Below, piece by piece: positions 13,974 through 26,700 of a stretch of 64,000 bases of DNA; the stretch's first letter is position 1, and every line of letters starts with the position of its first letter. Under the pieces are notes generated by a model, which was not told the origin of the DNA, ran no database searches, and was given only the letters and a program-made list of their open reading frames with translations. The translations under genes were made by a program, and so were the position numbers. This DNA is from Sambucus nigra (taxonomy: Eukaryota; Streptophyta; Magnoliopsida; Dipsacales; Adoxaceae): positions 26,919,917 to 26,983,916 of the forward strand of contig OX422221.1 of NCBI GenBank assembly GCA_949130495.1, read 5' to 3'.

Positions 13974-14311
13974 CATGGCGTTAGAGAGTGAGAACTCGAA
14001 ACAGCCCCCGAACGACCCCGTGGGTGGCACCACCACCTCCCACGGGACAAATGTAACTCGTAGGAACTGACCCCGCAACCGCGGGTCTCTCGGTTTTAGA
14101 ATACGACGGTAATTTGCATATTTCTAGACTTAGGCTTAAAAACATGGCGTTAGAGGGTGAAAATCTGAAACAGCCCCCGAACGTCCCCGTGGGTGGCACC
14201 AACACCTCCAACGGGACCAATGTAACTCGTAGGAACTAACAACGCAGCCAAGGGACTCCCGATGTGAGAATTCGGCTGTAATTTGCATATTTCTAGAGTT
14301 AGGCTTAAAAA

Positions 14312-14477
14312 CATGGCGTTAGTGGGTGAAAACACGAAACAGCGCCTGAACGGCTTCGGGGGTGGCACCAACACCTGCCATGGAACCAATATGACTCATA
14401 AGAACTGACCGCATAGCCACAGGAATCCCGGTTTGAGAGTACGACGTTAATTTGCATATTTCTAGACTTAAGCAAAA
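14312..14477 (+). repeat. Example of the 166-bp monomer subtype boundary ('aagcaaaacatgg' box)
   Basis: Monomers fall into two length classes that differ mainly at the box before 'catggcg'. The 169-bp class has 'ttaggcttaaaaacatgg'; the 166-bp class has 'ttaagcaaaacatgg', three bases shorter. This interval is a clean 166-bp step between two 'catggcgtt' landmarks. A further one-base loss ('gcgttaagggtgag' for 'gcgttagagggtgag') marks a 165-bp variant, for example near 5,812, 15,486 and 17,815. The two boxes alternate in a reproducible order along the array and help define the higher-order repeat. Confidence 0.8.
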
Positions 14478-17400
14478 CATGGCGTTAGAGGGTGAGATCT
14501 CAAAACTGCCCCCGAACGTCCCCTTTGGTGGAACCAACACCTCCCAAGGGAACAATGTAACTCGTAGGAACTGACCCCGCAGCCGCGGGTCTCCCGGTTT
14601 GAAAATATGACGGTAATTTGCATATTTTTAGACTTAGACTTAAAAACATGGCGTTAAGGGGTGAAAACCCGAAACAGCCCCCGAACGTCCCCGTGGGTGG
14701 CACCAACACCTCCAATGGGACCAATGTAACTCGTAGGAATTGACCACGCAGCCGCGGGACTCCCGGTTTGAGAATATGGCAGTAATTTACTTATTTCAAA
14801 AGTTACGTTTAAAAACATGGCGTTAGTGGGTGAAAACCCGAAATCGCGCCCGAACGGTTTCGGGGTGGCACCAACACCTACCATGGAACCAATATGACTA
14901 ATAAGAACTGACCGCGCAGCCACGGGACTCCCGATTTGAGAGTACGACGGTAATTTGTATATTTCTAGACATAAGCAAAACATGGCGTTAGAGGGTGAGA
15001 TCTCGAAACTGCCCCCGAACGACCCCGTGGGTGGCACCAACACCTCCCACGGGACCAATGTAACTCGTAGGAACTGACCCCGCAGCCGCGGGTCTCTCGA
15101 TTTGAGAATACAACGGTAATTTGCATATCTCTAGACTTAGTCTTGAAAACATGGCGTTAGAGGGTGAGATCTCGAAACAGCCCCCAACCGTCCCCGTGAG
15201 TGGCACCAACACCTCCCACGGGACCAATGTAACTCGTAGGAAGTAATCGTGCAGCCGCGAGACTCTCGATTTGAGAGTGCGACGGTAATTTGCCTATTCC
15301 TAGACTTAAGCAAAACTTGGCTTTAAGGGTGAGAACTCGAAACATCCCCCGATCGTCCCCGTGGGTGGCACCAGAACCTCCCACGGGACCAATGTAACTT
15401 GTAGGAACTAACCGCGCAGCCGCGAGACTTTCGGTTTTAGAATACGACGGTAATTTGCATATTTCTAGACTTAAGAAAAACATGGCATTAAGGGTGAGAA
15501 CTCGAAACAACCCTCGAACGGCCCCGTGGGTGGCACCAACACCTCCCACGGGACTAATGTAACTCGTAGGAACTGACCCCGCAGCCGCGGGTCTCCCAGT
15601 TTTAGAATACGACGGTAATTTGCATATTCTTAGACTTAAGTAAAACATGGCGTTAAGGGTGAGAACTCGAAACAGCCCCCGAACGTCCCCGTGGGTGGCA
15701 CCAACACCTCCCACGAGACCAATGTAACTCGTAGGAACTGACCACGCAGCCGCGGGACTCCCGATTTGAGAATACGACGGTAATTTCCATATTTATAAAC
15801 TGAGGCTTTAAAACATGGCGTTAGAGTGCGAGATCTCGAAACTGCCCCCGAACGTCCCCGTGGGTGGCACCAACACCTCCCACTGGACCAATGTAACTCG
15901 TAGGAACTGACCCCACAGCCGTGGGACTCCCGATTTGAGAATACGACGGTAATTTGCATATTTATAGACTTAGGGTTAAAAACATGGTGTTAGAGGGTGA
16001 GAACCCGAAACGGCTCCCGAACGGCCCCATGGTTGGCACCGATACCTCTCACGGGACCAATGTAACTCGTAGGAACTGACCCCGCAGCCGTGGGACTCCC
16101 GGTTTTTGAATACGATGGTAATTTTCATATTTCTAGACTTTGGCTTGAAGACATGACGTTAGAGGGTGGGAACTCGAAACTGGCCCCGAATGACCCCGTG
16201 GGTGGCACTAACACCTCCCACGGGACCAATATAACTCATAGGAACTGACCCCGCAGTCGCGGGACTCCCGATTTTAGAATACGATGATAATTTACATATT
16301 TCTAGACTTAAGCTTAAAAACATGGCGTTAGTTGGTTGGAACTCGAAATATCCCCCGAACGTCCCCGTGGGTGGCACCAACACCTCCTACGGGACTGTTG
16401 TAACTCGTAGGAACTGACCCCGTAGTCGCGGGACTCTCGGTTTGAGAATATGACGATAATTTGTAAATTTCTAGACTTAGGCTTAAAAACATGGCGTTGG
16501 AGGGTGAAAACTCAAAACAGCCCCCGAACGACCCCATGGGTAGTACCAACACCTCCCAAGGGACCAATGTAACTCGTAGGAACTGACCCCACAGCCGCGG
16601 GTCTGCCGGTTTGAGAATACGATGGTAATTTGCATATTTCCATACTTAGGCTTAAAAACATGGCGTTAGAGGGTGAAGATCCGAAACAGCCCCCGAACGT
16701 CCCCGTGGGTGGCACCAACACCTCCAACAGGACCAATGTAACTCTTAGGAACTGACAACGCAGCCCGGTGTGAGAATACGGCGGTAATTTACATATTTCT
16801 AGAGTTAGGCTTAAAAACATGGCGTTAGTGGGTGAAAACCTGAACCGCTTCGGGGGTGGCACCAACACCTGCCATGGAACCAATATGACTCATAAGAACT
16901 GACCGCATAGCCACAGGACTCCCGGTTTGAGAGTACGACGTTAATTTGCATATTTCTAGACTTAAGCAAAACATGGCGTTAGAGGGTGAGATCTCGAAAC
17001 TGCCCCCAAACGTCCCCGTGGGTGGCACCAACACCACCCTAAGGACCAATGTAACTCGTCGGAACTGACCTCGCAGCCGCAGGTCTCCCGGTTTGAGAAT
17101 ACGACGGTAATTTGCATATTTCTAGACTTAGGCTTAAAAACATGGCGTTAGGGGGTGAAAACCCGAAACAGCTCCCGAACGTCCCCGTGGGTGGCACCAA
17201 CACCTCAAACGGGACAAATGTAACTCGTAGGAACTGACCACGCAGCCGCGGGACTCCCGGTTTGAGAATATGGTAGTAATTTGCTTATTTCTAGAGTTAG
17301 GTTTAAAAACATGGCGTTAGTGGGAGGAAACCCGAAACAGCGCCCGAACGGTTTCGGGGGTGGCACCAACACCTGCCATGGAACCAACATGACTCATAAG

Positions 17401-20400
17401 AACTGACCGCGCAGCCACGGGACTCCCAATTTGAGAGTACGACGGTAATTGGCATATTTCTAGACTTAAGCAAAACATGGCGTTAGAGGGTGCGATCTCG
17501 AAACTGCCCCCGAACGTCCCCGTGGGTGGAACCAACACCTCCCAAGGGACTAATGTAACTCGTAGGAACTAACCCCGCAACTGCGGGTCTCCCGATTTTA
17601 GAATACGACGGTAATTTGCATATTTCTAAACTTAATCAAAACATGGCGTTAAGGGTGAGAACTCGAAACAGCCCTCGAACGGCCCCGTGGGTGGCACCAA
17701 CACCTCCCACGGGACTAATGTAACTCATAGGAACTGACCCCGCAGCGGCGGGTCTCCCGATTTTTGAATACGACGGTAATTTGCATATTTCTAGACTTAA
17801 GCAAAACATGGCGTTAAGGGTGAGAACTCGAAACAGCCCCCGAACGTCCCCGTGGATGGCACCAACACCTCCCACGGGACCAATATAACTCTTAGGAACT
17901 GACTCCGTAGCCGCGGGTCTCCCGAATTGAGAATACGATGGTAATTTCCATATTTATAGACTTAGGCTTAAAAACATGACGTTAGAGGGTGAGAACTCGA
18001 AACAGCCCCCGAACGTCCCCGTGGGTCGCACCAACACCTCCCACGGGACCAATGTAACTCGTAGGAACTAACCCCACAGCCGCGGGACTCCCGGTTCTAG
18101 AATACGATGATAATTTGCATATTTTTAGGCTTAAGCAAAACATGGCGTTAATGGGTGAAAACTCGAAACAAGCCCCGAACGGCCCCGTGGGTGGCCCCAA
18201 CACCTCCCACGGGACCAATATAACTCTTAGAAAATGACTACGCAGCCGCGGGTCTCCCGATTTGAGAATACGATGGTAATTTCCATATTTATAGACTTAG
18301 GCTTAAAAACATGGCGTTAGAGGGTGAGATCTCGAAACTTCCCCCGAACGTCCCCGTGGGTGGCACCAACACCTCCCACGGAACCAATGTAACTCGTAGG
18401 AACTGACCCCACAGCCGCGGGACTCCCAATTTGAGAATACGACGGTAATTTGTATATTTATAGACTTAGGGTTAAAAACATGGCGTTAGAGGGTGAGAAC
18501 TCGAAATGGCCCCCGAACGGCCCCGTGGGTGGCACCAACACTTCCCACGGGACCAATGTAACTCATAGGAACTGACCCCGCAGCCGTGGGACTCCCGGTT
18601 TTAGAATACGATGGTAATTTGTATATTTCTAGACTTAGGCTTAAAAATATGGCGTTAGAGGGTGGGAACTCGAAACGGCCCCTAACGGCCCCATGGGTGG
18701 CACTAACACCTCCCACGGGACCAATATAACTCGTAGGAACTGACCCCGCAGTCGTGGAACTCCCGATTTAGAATACGACGATAATTTACATATTTCTAGA
18801 CTTAGACTTAAAAACATGGCGTTAGTGGGTGGGAAATCGAAATAGCCCCCGAACGTCCCCGTGGGTGGCACCAACACCTCCTACGGGACCAATGTAACTC
18901 GTAGGAACTGACACCGCAGTCACAGGACTCCCGATTTGAGAATACGACGATAATTTGCAAATTTCTAAACTTAGGCTTAAAAATATGGCGTTGGAGGGTG
19001 AAAACTCGAAACAGCCCCCGAACGGCCCCATGGGTGGCACCAACACCTCCCAAGGGACCAATGTAACTCGTAGGAACTAACCCCGTAGCCGCAGGTCTCC
19101 CGGTTTGATAATACGATGGTAATTTGCATATTTTTAGACTTAGGCTTAAAAACAAGGCGTTACAGGGTGAAAACCCGAAACAACCCCCGAACGTCCCCGT
19201 GGGTGGCACCAACACCTCCAATGGGACCAATGTAACTCGTAGGAACTGACAATGCAGCCGCGGGACTCCCGGTTTGAGAATAGGGTGGTAATTTGCATAT
19301 TTCTAGAGTTAGGCTTAAAAACATGGCGTTAGTGGGTGAAAACCAGAAACAGCGCCCGAACGGCTTCGGGGCTGGCACCAACACCTGCCACGGAACCAAT
19401 ATGACTCACAAGAACTGACCGCATAGCCACTGGACTCCCAATTTGAGAGTACGACTGTAATTTGCATATTTCTAGACTTAAGCCAAACATGGCGTTAGAG
19501 GGTGAGATCTCGAAACTGCCCCCGAACTTCCGCGTGGGTGGCACCAACACCTCGCACGGGACCAATGTAACTCGTAGGAACTGACCCCGCAGCCGCGGGT
19601 CTCCCGGTTTGAGAATATGACGGTAATTTGCATATTTATAGACTCAGGCTTAAAAACATGGCGTTAGAGGGTGAGATCTCAAAACTGCCCCCGAACGTCC
19701 CCGTGGGTCGCACCAACACCTCCCACGGGACCAATGTAACTCGTAGGAACTGACCCCGCAGCCGCGGGACTCCCAGTTTGAGAATATGACGATAATTTTC
19801 ATATTTTTATACTTAAGTAAAACATGGCGTTAGAGGGTGAAAACTCGAAACAACCCCCGAACGGCCCCGTGGGTGGCACCAACACCTCCCACGGGACCAA
19901 TATAACTCTAAGGAACTTACTCCGCAGTCGCGGGTCTCCCGATTTGAGAATACGATGGTAATTTGTATATTTCTAGACTTAGGCTTAAAAACATGGCGTT
20001 AGAGGGTGAGATCTCGAAACAGCCCACGACCGTCCCCGTGCGTGGCACCAACACCTCCCACGGGACCAATGTAACTCGTAGGAACTGACGGCGCAGCCGC
20101 GAGACTCCCAGTTTGATAGTACGACGGTAATTTACATATTTATAGACTTAGGGTTATGAACATGGCGTTAGAGCACTCGTAGAAACTAACCCCGCAGCCC
20201 CAGGACTCCCGGTTTGAGAAAAGGACAGTAATTTGCATATTTGTAGACTTAGGCATAAAAACATGGCGTTGGAGAGTGAGAACTCGAAACAGCCCCCGAA
20301 CGGCCCCGTGGGTGGCACCAACACCTCCCACGGGATTAATCTAACTCGTAGGAACTGACCCCGCAACCGCGGGTCTCCCGATTTTAGAATACGACGGTAA

Positions 20401-21940
20401 TTTGCATATTTCTAGACTTAAGCAAAACATAGCGTTAAGGGTGAGAACTCCAAACAGCCCTCGAACGGCCCCGTGGGTGGCACCAACACCTCCCACGGGA
20501 CAAATGTAACTCTTAGGAACTGACCCCGCAGCCACGGGTCTCCCGATTTTTTAATACGACGGTAATTTTCATATTTCTAGACTTAAGCAAAACATGGCGT
20601 TCAGGGTGAGAACTCGAAACAGCCCCCGAACGTCCCCGTGGGTGGCACCAACACCTCCCAAGGGACCAATATAACTCTTAAGAACTGACTCCACAGCCGC
20701 GGGTCTCCCGATTTGAGGATACGACGGTAGTTTCCATACTCATAGACTTAGGCTTAAAAACATGGCATTAGAGGGTGAGAACTCGAAACAGCCCCCGAAC
20801 GTCCCCGTGGGTCGCACCAACACCTCCCACGGGACCAATGTAACTCATAGGAACTGACCCCGCAGCCGCGGGTCTCCCGGTTTGAGAATACGACGATAAT
20901 TTTCATATTTTTAGACTTAAGCAAAACATGGTGTTAGTGGGTGAGAACTCGAAACAGTCCCTGAACGTCCCCGTGGGTCATACCAACACCTCCCACGGGA
21001 CCAATGTAACTCGTAAGAACTGACGCCGCAGCCGCGGGACTCCCGGTTTGAGAATACGATGATAATTTTCATATTTTTAGACTTAAGCAAAACATGGCGT
21101 TAGAGGGTGAAAACTCGAAACAACTACCGAACGGCCCCGTGGGTGGCACCAACACCTCCCACGGGACCAATATAACTCTTAGGAAATGACTACGCAGCCG
21201 CGGATCTCCCGATTTGAGAATACGACGGTAATTTCCATATTTACAGACTCAGGCTTAAAAACATGGCGTTAGAGGGTGAGATCTCGAAACTGCAGCCGAA
21301 CGTCACCGTGGGTGGCACCAACACCTCCCACGGAACCAATGTAACTCGTAGGAACTGACCCCACAGCCGCGGGACTCCCAATTTGAGAATACGACGGTAA
21401 TTTTCATATTTATAGACTTAGGGTTAAAAACATGGCGTTAGAGGGTGAGAACCCGAAATGGCCCCCGAACGGCCCCGTGGGTGGCACCAACACCTCCCAC
21501 GGGACCAATGTAACTCGTAGGAACTGACCCCGCAGCCGTGGGACTCCCGATTTTAGAATACGATGGTAATTTTTATATTTCTAGACTTAGGCTTAAAAAT
21601 ATGGCGTTAGAGGGTGGGAACTCGAAACTGCCCCCGAACGGCCCCATGGGTGGCACTAACACCTCCCACGGGACAAATATAACTCGTAGGAACTGACCCC
21701 GCTGTCGCGGAACTCCCGATTTTAGAATACGATGATAATTTACATATTTCTAGACTTAGGCTTAAAAACATGGCGTTAGTGGGTGGGAACTCGAAATATC
21801 CCCCGAACGTCCCCGTGGGTGGCACCAACACCTCCTACGGGACCAATGTAACTTGTAGGAACTGACCCCGCAGTGGCGGGACTCCCGATTTCAGAATACG
21901 ATGATAATTTGCAAATTTCTAGACTTAGGCTTAAAAATAT

Positions 21941-22020
21941 GGCGTTAGAGGGTGAAAATTGGAAACAGCCCCGAACGGCCCCATGGGTGAAAATTGGAAA
22001 CAGCCCCGAACTGACCCCGC
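21941..22020 (+). repeat. 35-bp internal tandem duplication inside a monomer
   Basis: 'gggtgaaaattggaaacag' occurs at 21,950 and again at 21,985, followed by a direct jump to 'ctgaccccgcagtcgcgggt'. The dyad region and 'gtaactcgtagg' are missing. The same structure is repeated 6,388 bp later, near 28,340-28,400. The related monomers near 23,825 and 30,220 lack the duplication, so they represent the earlier state. Confidence 0.85.
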
Positions 22021-22039
22021 AGTCGCGGGTCTCCCGGTT

Positions 22040-22210
22040 TGAGAATACGATGGTAATTTGCATATATCTAGACTTAGGTTTCGGGGGTGGCACCAACACC
22101 TCCCACGGGACCAATATAACTCTTAGGAACTGACTCCGCAGCCGCGGGTCTCCCGATTTGAGAATACGATGGTAATTTGTATATTTCTAGACTTAGGCTT
22201 AAAAACATTG
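22040..22210 (+). repeat. Recombinant monomer with GGTTT microhomology junction
   Basis: Here 'tatctagacttaggtttcgg' fuses the end of one monomer straight to the 'cgggggtggcaccaacacc' of another and omits about 75 bp. The join falls on GGTTT, which type-3 monomers contain at both expected breakpoints ('gttaGGTTTaaaaac' and 'gaacGGTTTcgggg'). The same join is present near 23,973, 28,466 and 30,361, so it too was amplified with block A. Confidence 0.85.
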
Positions 22211-25200
22211 CGTTAGAGGGTGAGATCTCGAAAAAGCCCCAGACCGTCCCCGTGCCTGGCACCAACACCTCCCACGGGACCAATGTAACTCGTAGGAACT
22301 GACCGCACAGCCGCGAGACTCCCAGTTTGATAGTACGACGGTAATTTACATATTTATAGACTTAGGGTTAAGAACATGGCGTTAGAGCACTGGTAGAAAC
22401 TAACCCCGCAGCCCCAGGACTCCCGGTTTGAGAATATGATAGTAATTTGCATATTTGTAGACTTAGGCTAAAAAACATGGCGTTAGAGAGTGAGAACTCG
22501 AAACAGCCCCCGAACGGCCCCGTGGGTGGCACCAACACCTCCCACGAGACTAATGTAACTCGTAGGAACTGACCCCGCAACTCCGGGTCTCCCGATTTTA
22601 GAATACGACGGTAATTTGCATATTTCTGGACTTATGAAAAACATGGCGTTAAGGGTGAGAACTCGAAACAGCCCTCGAACGGCCCCGTGGGTGGCACCAA
22701 CACCTCCTACGGGACAAATGTAACTCTTAGGAACTGACCCCGCAGCCGCGGGTCTCCCGATTTTTGAATACGATGGTAATTTTCATATTTCTAGACCGAA
22801 GCAAAACATGGCGTGCAGGGTGAGAACTCGAAACAGCCCCCGAACGTCCCCGTGGGTGGCACCAACACCTCCCACAGGACCAATATAACTCTTAGGAACT
22901 GACTCCGCACCCGCGGGTCTCCCGATTTGAGAATAGGACAGTAATTTGCATATTTGTAGACTCAGGCTTAAAAACATGGCGTTAGAGGGTGAGAACTAGA
23001 AACAGCCCCCGAACGTCCCCGTGGGTCGCACCAACACCTCCCATGGGACCAATGTAACTCGTAGGAACTGACCCCGCAGCCGCGGGTCTCCCGGTTTGAG
23101 AATACGACGATAATTTGCATATTTTTAGACTTAAGCAAAATAGGGTGTTAGTGGGTGAGAACTCGAAACAGTCCCCGAACGTCCCCGTGGGTCGTACCAA
23201 CACCTCCCACGGGACCAATGTAACTCGTAGGAACTGACGCCGCAGCCGCAGGACTCCCGGTTTGAGAATACGATGATAATTTTCATATTTTTAGACTTAA
23301 TCAAAACATGGCGTTAGAGGGTGAAAACTCGAAACAACTACCGAACGGCCCCGTGGGTGGTACCAACACCTCCCACGGGACCAATATAACTCTTAGGAAC
23401 TGACCCCACAGCCGCGGGACTCCCAATTTGAGAATACGACGGTAATTTGCATATTTACAAACTTAGGCTTAAAAACATGGCGTTAGAGGGTGAGATCTCG
23501 AAACTGCCGCCGAACGTCCCCGTGGGTGGCACCAACACCTCCCACGGAACCAATGTAACTCGTAGGAACTGACCCCACAGCCGCGGGACTCCAAATTTGA
23601 GAATACGACGGTAATTTGCATATTTATAGACTTAGGGTTAAAAACATGGCGTTAGAGGGTGAGAACCCGAAATGGCCCCCGAACGGCCCCGTGGGTGGCA
23701 CCAACACCTCCCACGGGACCAATGTAACTCGTAGGAACTGACCCCGCAGTCGCGGGACTCCCGATTTCAGAATACGACGATAATTTGCAAATTTCTAGAC
23801 TTAGGCTTAAAAATATGGCGTTGGAGGGTGAAAATTGGAAACAGCCCCCGAACGGCCACATGGTTTTCACCAACACCTCCCAAGGGACCAATGTAAGTCG
23901 TAGGAACTGACCCCGCGGTCGCGAGTCTCCCGGTTTGAGAATACGATTGTAATTTGCATATATCTAGACTTAGGTTTCGGGGGTGGCACCAACACCTCCC
24001 AGGGGACCAATATAACTCTTAGGAACTGACTCCGCAGGCGCGGGTCTCCCGATTTGAGAATACGATGGTAATTTGTATATTTCTAGACTTAGGCTTAAAA
24101 ACATGGCGTTAGAGGGTGAGATCTAGAAAAAGCCCCCGACCGTCCCCGTACGTGGCACCAACACCTCCCACGGGACCAATGTAACTCGTAGGAACTGACG
24201 GCGCAGCCGCGAGACTCCCAGTTTGATAGTACGACGGTAATTTACATATTTATAGACTTAGGGTTAAGAACATGGCGTTAGAGCACTCGTAGAAACTGAC
24301 CCCGCAGCCCCAGGACTCCCGGTTTGAGAATATGACAGTAATTTGCATATGTGTAGACTTAGGCTTAAAAACATGGCGTTAGAGAGTGAGAACTCGAAAC
24401 AGCCCCCGAACGGCCCCGTGGGTGGCACCAACACCTCCCACGGGACTAATGTAACTCGTAGGAACTAACCCCGCAACCGCGGGTCTCCCGATTTTAGAAT
24501 ACGACGGTAATTTACATATTTCTAGACTTAAGCAAAACAAGGCGTTAAGGGTGAGAACTCGAAACAGCCCTCGAACGGCCCCGTGGGTGGCACCAACACC
24601 TCCCATGGGACTAATGTAACTCTTAGGAACTGACCCCGCAGCCGTGGGTCTCCCGATTTGAGAATATGACGGTAATTTCCATATTTATAGACTTAGGCTT
24701 AAAAACATGACGTTAGAGGGTGAGATCTCGAAACTGCGCCCGAACGTCCCCGTGGGTGGCACATACACCTCCCACGGGACCAATGTAACTCATCGGAACT
24801 GACCCCGCAGCCGCGGGACTCCCGGTTTGAGAATACGCCGATAATTTGCATATTTTTAGACTTAAGCAAAACATGGTGTTAGAGGGTGAGAACTCGAAAC
24901 AGTCCCCGAACATCCCCGTGGGTCGCACCAACACCTCCTACGGGACCAATGTAACTCGTAGGAACTGACCCCGCAGCCGCGGGACTCCCGGTTTGAGAAT
25001 ACGACGATAATTTGCATATTTTTAGACTTAAGCAAAACATGGCGTTAGAGGGCGAAAACTCGAAACAACTACCGAACGGCCCCGTGGGTGGCACCAACAC
25101 CTCCCACGGGACCAATATAACTCTTAGGAAATGACTACGCAGCCGCGGATCTCCCGATTTGAGAATACGATGGTAATTTCCATATTTATAGACTTAGGCT

Positions 25201-25414
25201 TAAAAACATGGCGTTAGAGGGTGAGATCTCGAAACTGCCGTCGAACGTCCCCGTGGGTGTCACCAACACCTCCCACGGAACCAATGTAACTCATAGGAAC
25301 TGACCCCACAGCCGCGGGACTCCCAATTTGAGAATACGACGGTAATTTGCATATTTATACACTTAGGGTTAAAAACATGGCGTTAGAGGGTGAGAATCCG
25401 AAATGGCCCCCGAA

Positions 25415-26700
25415 CGTCTCCGTGGGTCGCACCAACACCTCCCACGGGACCAATGTAACTCGTAAGAACTGACCCCGCAGCCGCGGGACTCCCGGTTTGA
25501 GAATACGACGGTAATTTGCATATTTTTAGACTTAAGCAAAACATGGCGTTAGAGGGTGACAACTCGAAACAACCCCCGAACGGCCCCGTGGGTGGCACCA
25601 ACACCTCCCACGGGCCCAATATAACTCTTAGGAACTGACCCCACAGCCGTGGGTCTCCCAATTTGGGAATACGAAGATAATTTCCAAATTTATAGACTTA
25701 GGCTTAAAAACATGGCGTTAGAGGGTGAGATCTCGAAACTGCCCACGAACGTCCCTGTGGGTCGCACCAACACCTCCCAGGGTACCACTGTAACTCGTAG
25801 GAACTGACTTGGCAGCTGCGGGGTTCCCGGTTTGAGAATACGACGATAATTTCCATATTTATAGACTTAAGCAAAACATGGCGTTAGAGGGTGAAAACTC
25901 GAAACAACCCCCGAACGTCCCCGCGGGTGGCACCAACACCTCCCACGGGACCAATATAACTCTTAGGAACTGACTCCACAGCCGCGGGTCTCCCGATTTG
26001 AGAATACGACGGTAAGTTGTATATTTCTAGACTAAGGCTTAAAAACATGGCGTTAGAGGGTGAGCTCTCAAAACAGCCCCCGATCGTCCCCGTGGGTGGC
26101 ACCAATACCTCCCACGGGACCGATGTAACTCGTAGGAACTGACAGCGCAGCCGCGAAACTCCCAGTTTGATAGTACGACGGTAATTTACATATTTATAGA
26201 CTTAGGGTTAAGAACATGGCGTTAGAGCACTCGTAGAAACTAACCCCACAGCCCCAGGACTCCCGGTTTGAGAATACGACAGTAATTTGCATATTTGTAG
26301 ACTTAGGCTTAAAAACATGGCGTTAGAGAGTGAGAACTCGAAACAACCCCCGAGCGTCCATGTGGGTGGCACCAACACCTCCCACGGGACTAATGTAACT
26401 CGTAGGAACTGACCCCGCAACCGCAGGTCTCCCGATTTTAGAATACGACGGTAATTTGCATATTTCAAGACTTAAGCAAAATAAGGCGTTAAGGGTGAGA
26501 ACTCGAAGCAGCCCTCGAACGGCCCCGTGGGTGGCACCAACACCTCCCACGGGACTAATGTAACTCTTAGGAACTGACCCCGCAACCGTGGGTCTCCCGA
26601 TTTGAGAATATGACGGTAATTTCCATATTTATAGACTTAGGCTTAAAAACATGACGTTAGAGGGTGAGATCTCGAAACTGCGCCCGAACGTCCCCGTGGG
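25415..26700 (+). repeat. Higher-order block B, copy 1 (offset 8,901 bp)
   Basis: Lies between the two copies of block A and is repeated at 34,316-35,600. Anchors: 'cacgggcccaatataactc' at about 25,609 and 34,509 (offset 8,900), the deleted monomer at 26,225/35,126 and the 'cccgagcgtccatgtgggtg' monomer near 26,347/35,248. A one-base difference in 'caatttgggaat' versus 'caattttgggaat' shifts the offset to 8,901. Blocks A and B together make a 6,388-bp unit of about 38 monomers. Confidence 0.85.

Larger units (their letters stand above)
20300..25415 (+). repeat. Higher-order block A, copy 1 (~5.1 kb, offset 6,388 bp)
   Basis: This stretch of about 30 monomers is repeated at 26,690-31,802 at a near-constant offset of 6,387-6,388 bp. 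Anchors: 'gcgttcagggtgag' at 20,598/26,986; the double 'gaaaattggaaacagccccg' monomer at about 21,953/28,341; deleted monomers at 22,385/28,773 and 24,281/30,668; 'ctgccgtcgaacgtc' at 25,235/31,622. In one 120-bp sample (22,201-22,320 against 28,589-28,708) I counted three differences. Similarity stops sharply after 'gaatccgaaatggccc' near 25,410. Confidence 0.9.
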